Assembly: GCA_913064925.1 (NCBI GenBank)
Contig: CAJYBN010000002.1
Coordinates: 1 to 33,105 of the forward strand
Length of the DNA stretch: 33,105 bases
Source of the DNA: an uncultured Peptococcaceae bacterium
Lineage (GTDB): Bacteria; Bacillota; Desulfotomaculia; Desulfotomaculales; Desulfallaceae
Reading direction: 5' to 3'
In this document: piece by piece, positions 30,709 through 33,105 of the stretch
Layout of the letters: each line of letters starts with the position of its first letter
How positions within the stretch are numbered: the stretch's first letter is position 1
Notes under the pieces: model-generated
What the model saw: only the letters and a program-made list of their open reading frames with translations
Databases searched by the model: none
What the model was told of the DNA's origin: nothing
Program-made: the position numbers and the translations under genes

Positions 30709-31010
30709 TAAAAATAAATAACTTTTCATCCTAAGGGACGAAAAGTTATTTTCGCGGTACCACCCTCATTGGTCTAAAATAGACCCACTCATTAAGCAGG
30801 GTACGGGAAATATTCCTTATACCCCCTTCCTTTTAACGGTGGAAGTTTCCGTTCGAGCCTACTTGCCCTTTGGTTTCAGCCCGACAGTTCGGGGGAGAAC
30901 TTCAACGGATCATACTTTAGAAGCGCTTGCAGTCCCTGGCGCTTCCTCCCTGAAAAAGCTGTGTTCCGCCTACTTTTCCCCTTCATCACTTTTACATTAT
31001 GGTTATTTTT
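30709..31010 (-). ncRNA. T-box riboswitch, complete, upstream of the liv-paaK operon
   Basis: The T-box sequence GGGTGGTACCGCG (30754-30766 region) precedes terminator AATAACTTTTC.../GAAAAGTTATT with TATTTTT. Stem I shows the conserved parts: GATGAAGGGGAAAAGTAGGCGG (AGUA loop-E strand), AGGGAGGAAGCGCCAGGGACTGCAAGCGCTTC (distal hairpin) and GAAGTTCTCCCC (specifier-loop 3' strand). Pairing GGCGGA/TCCGTT above and GGGGA/TCCCC below leaves GAAGUUC as the specifier side. By the usual GAA-codon-R rule this reads GUU (Val), but the following base is not a purine, and a one-base shift reads UUC (Phe). Uncharged tRNA would turn on amino-acid uptake. Confidence 0.9.
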
Positions 31011-31016
31011 TTATAT

Positions 31017-31044
31017 TTTATAACTTACTTACATTGCAGGTCAA
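31017..31044 (-). promoter_or_regulatory. promoter of the T-box leader and liv operon
   Basis: Minus strand TTGACC, 16 bases, TATAAA (or 18 bases to TAAAAT), with a start near 31010 just ahead of T-box Stem I. The stretch 31045-31132 between this promoter and the upstream terminator holds nothing else I can identify. Confidence 0.65.
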
Positions 31045-31132
31045 GAAAAATTTATCTGATTTTTTTTCCTGGATACTATAACCCCGTAAACCATGCCCGG
31101 TAGCGTTAAACATCTCATGCTAATTTACCCGG

Positions 31133-31182
31133 ATAAAAAATAAAGAAACCCCCACCCCGCCTAAGTGGATGCTTCTTTATTT
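31133..31182 (-). terminator. terminator of the etf-fix operon
   Basis: On the minus strand AAATAAAGAA pairs with TTCTTTATTT around an inner CCAC/GTGG stem, followed by TTTATCC. It lies just beyond the fixX stop (31189). Confidence 0.75.
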
Positions 31183-31188
31183 TCACTA

Positions 31189-31509
31189 CTAAGCGAGCCT
31201 GAATTGAACCCCGTATCCTCCCCGGGGGTAACGCCAGCGGATGTTGCCGTGGGGACAGGCAATCCTGCAGGCTCCGCATTCCAGGCATCCTTCGTAACCA
31301 ATTGTCATGCGCCCGTTCCTCCATTCATAAACCTTCGCCGGGCAAAACACCGTGCAATCTTTGCCGGGGCACTTACCGGCGCACACCGAAGGATCAATTA
31401 TCGCCAAATGGGAATCCTCATCCGGTTTCCAGCGGTTTAAAAATAGTTTATCATCGAGATTAACCTCAATGTTAAGAGGTTTGTTATTTATTGCCGGTTC
31501 AGATTTCAC
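31189..31509 (-). CDS. fixX: FixX-like ferredoxin of the ETF:quinone oxidoreductase
   Basis: About 106 residues. The cysteine pattern CAGKCPGKDCTVFCPAKVYEW and CLECGACRIACPHGNI, ending WRYPRGGYGVQFRLA, is that of FixX, the ferredoxin-like partner of FixC. The track start 31527 lies inside fixC; GTG 31509 overlaps the fixC stop in TAGTG and has GGAAGG about ten bases upstream. It passes electrons from FixC to the membrane quinone side. Last gene of the operon. Confidence 0.88.
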   Translation of the reverse strand: MKSEPAINNKPLNIEVNLDDKLFLNRWKPDEDSHLAIIDPSVCAGKCPGKDCTVFCPAKVYEWRNGRMTIGYEGCLECGACRIACPHGNIRWRYPRGGYGVQFRLA

Positions 31510-32804
31510 TATTTCACCGCCTTCCACGCTTTATAAAGATCCTTACCTAGAGAAAACAGGGATCTTTGTTGCAAGACCCGCTCTTTAATTGTTTTTTGTT
31601 TTTGCCATTTACTTATCCCGTCCACCGTTAGCATTTCATGCAGGGCCATATTGGTAAACGGAATATATTCATTAAGGTACTGGGGGTTAGTTTCCAGCAA
31701 GTGAGAAGCATTTTTATATTTCTTTAAATCCTTCATGACAAAACTATTTCGCAAATTTTCCTCGTAAGTGGACAACTCCCGGGCCGTAAATGCACCCATC
31801 TTATGAGCCCGGATAATAGCTTCAGCCGCCAGGCGGCCGGAGGTCACGGCCAAATTGCTGCCCTCCCGGTGAATACCGTTAACCAGCTGGGCAGCATCTC
31901 CTACCACCACCACACCGTTACCTACCAATTGGGGAACGGCATTATAACCCCCTTCGGGAATTAAATGGGCGTAGTATTCTACCGGTTTTCCATTTTTAAT
32001 TAGAGGGCGTACCATTGGGTGGCTTTTTAGATATTCCAGTAGCTCGTACGGGCGCACTTTCCTTTGCCTGATCTGGGACAGCAGCGCGCCAACGCCAATG
32101 GAAATATGCTCTTTATTAGTGTAAATAAATGCCGTACCCACCATACCCAGGGTGCTGTCTCCGTAGATTTCAATGGTGGCTCCCATGCCCGGGTCGAGAT
32201 TGAAACGCTCTTCAATTACCTCGGAAGGTAATTTCAGTTCCTCCATTACCGCCAGCGCCACTTGCCGGGGTTCCCATTCTTTATGAAAGCCTAATTGCTT
32301 GCTCAACATGGAATTGACCCCGTCAGCCAATACCACTACATTAGCGTAAAGATCGCCCTCGGGCCTGTTCGTGCGCACACCCACCACCCGGCCATTTTCC
32401 ACAATACAGGATTCAACCAGGGTTTCATTAATGATTATCGCCCCCGCTTCAGCGCATTTACGGGCAAACCACTGGTCAAACTGCCCCCTGAATACCGTAA
32501 AGCAGTTATACGGCTCCCTGGCCCATTCCTGTGCTTTATAGCTGGTGGTAACGGCCGATTGGCTATCCATCAGCCAGAATCTCTGTTCCACCACCGGTCT
32601 TTGCAGTGGAGCCTCCTTCCAAAATTCCGGTATTAACTCCTCCATGGCAGACCGGTAAAGTACCCCGCCCATAACATTTTTCGCCCCGGGATAGTCCCCC
32701 CGCTCAATCACTACAACAGACAGGCCTTCCCCGGCCATTTTATAGGCGGCGGCCAAGCCGGCCGCCCCTGCTCCCACCACAATGGCATCAAATTTATCCG
32801 GCAC
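31509..32804 (-). CDS. fixC: FixC-like ETF:quinone oxidoreductase flavoprotein
   Basis: A 431-residue FAD protein of the FixC/ETF-QO family. The N-terminal [23 protein letters not shown] binds [19 protein letters not shown] and [22 protein letters not shown] are typical of the family, and NVMGGVLY matches the FAD-contact loop. It starts with GTG after GGGAGGTGATC (nine bases), overlapping the etfA stop by 11 bases. Together with FixX and the electron-transfer flavoprotein it links NADH or acyl-CoA dehydrogenase electrons to menaquinone, or, as FixABCX, bifurcates to ferredoxin. Confidence 0.92.
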   Translation of the reverse strand: MPDKFDAIVVGAGAAGLAAAYKMAGEGLSVVVIERGDYPGAKNVMGGVLYRSAMEELIPEFWKEAPLQRPVVEQRFWLMDSQSAVTTSYKAQEWAREPYNCFTVFRGQFDQWFARKCAEAGAIIINETLVESCIVENGRVVGVRTNRPEGDLYANVVVLADGVNSMLSKQLGFHKEWEPRQVALAVMEELKLPSEVIEERFNLDPGMGATIEIYGDSTLGMVGTAFIYTNKEHISIGVGALLSQIRQRKVRPYELLEYLKSHPMVRPLIKNGKPVEYYAHLIPEGGYNAVPQLVGNGVVVVGDAAQLVNGIHREGSNLAVTSGRLAAEAIIRAHKMGAFTARELSTYEENLRNSFVMKDLKKYKNASHLLETNPQYLNEYIPFTNMALHEMLTVDGISKWQKQKTIKERVLQQRSLFSLGKDLYKAWKAVK

Positions 32805-33105
32805 GGCTGATCACCTCCCGACCTTTAAGCCGCTTATTTAAACCTGTTTTTTTCTGTGCCAGCAATTCCCGCAGTGGTTCCGTTAATATGGGAACGATCT
32901 TGAAAAGGTCTCCCACGATTCCGTACGTGCATTCCTTAAAAATTGGGGCGTCGGGGTCGTTATTAACGGCAATGATGGTATCCGAACCCCTGATCCCGGC
33001 TAAATGCTGGATCGATCCGGAAATCCCCAGGGCAATATATATTTTGGGTGCCACAGTAACACCGGTTTGTCCCACTTGATATTGTTGCTCAATCCACCCT
33101 GCCTC
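32794..33105 (-). CDS. etfA: electron-transfer flavoprotein alpha subunit (EtfA/FixB), C-terminal end, cut by window edge
   Basis: The frame is open to the right edge; the 93-residue track entry uses an internal GTG. The read-through [20 protein letters not shown], then [32 protein letters not shown] and [12 protein letters not shown] form the FAD-binding C-terminal domain of ETF alpha, so the true start is about 200 codons beyond the window. It is upstream of fixC in the same operon; etfB/fixA is expected just outside. It carries electrons to FixC. Confidence 0.92.
   Translation of the reverse strand, partial: EAGWIEQQYQVGQTGVTVAPKIYIALGISGSIQHLAGIRGSDTIIAVNNDPDAPIFKECTYGIVGDLFKIVPILTEPLRELLAQKKTGLNKRLKGREVISRAG

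Noticed and set aside
30839-31081. 80-residue plus-strand ORF at the right of the T-box
   Set aside because: It lies antisense to T-box Stem I and its promoter, with no ribosome site; composition is dictated by RNA structure.

Overview
The window looks like chromosomal DNA of a strictly anaerobic, low-to-mid GC Firmicute, most likely a Peptococcaceae-type clostridium (Desulfotomaculum/Pelotomaculum relatives). This is an inference from strong AGGAGG-type ribosome sites, frequent TTG and GTG starts, a T-box leader, a molybdenum/tungsten-cofactor riboswitch, a selenocysteine formate dehydrogenase, an aldehyde:ferredoxin oxidoreductase and an ETF/FixCX module. No rRNA, tRNA, CRISPR array or intact insertion sequence is visible. 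Nearly all genes lie on the minus strand; only tupA and the ketosynthase gene are on the plus strand.

Left part (1-6450): the N-terminal end of recD2 runs off the left edge. Divergent from it is a tungstate-binding lipoprotein gene (tupA) behind a Moco/Tuco-type riboswitch with an intrinsic terminator, but no tupB or tupC follows. Then come a frameshifted ADP-ribosylglycohydrolase remnant, a metallophosphoesterase with a possible small upstream ORF, a radical SAM protein, and a two-gene unit: a zinc-ribbon protein fused to a phosphatase-like domain lacking its catalytic cysteine, and a dicluster ferredoxin.

Formate module (6845-12697): focA-nuoE-nuoF-fdhA are tightly packed. The fdhA gene is split in the ORF track by an in-frame UGA that is a selenocysteine codon with a SECIS hairpin just behind it. 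The module moves formate across the membrane and couples formate/CO2 to NAD(H), possibly also to ferredoxin.

Catabolic operon (12835-21113): eight minus-strand genes appear to be one transcription unit: AOR, dicluster ferredoxin, M14-type deacylase, a 36-residue membrane peptide, a sodium:solute symporter, an unknown two-repeat protein, a UbiD decarboxylase and an amine/amino-acid oxidase. I do not recognise this combination as a described pathway. A promoter-hairpin-U-tract unit just upstream may be a small RNA.

Right part (21460-33105): an acyl-CoA ligase, a stand-alone FabF-type ketosynthase, then livK-livH-livM-livG-livF-paaK, an amino-acid ABC importer linked to phenylacetate-CoA ligase. 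This operon is preceded by an unusual T-box leader: one Stem I followed by two consecutive antiterminator/terminator modules. The window ends with etfA (partial)-fixC-fixX, a membrane electron-transfer branch.

Recurrent theme: tungsten (tupA, riboswitch, AOR, probably FDH), selenium (FDH) and low-potential electron carriers, fitting an amino-acid- or aromatic-acid-fermenting, syntrophic or acetogenic anaerobe. All functional statements rest on motif reading by eye; no database search was run.
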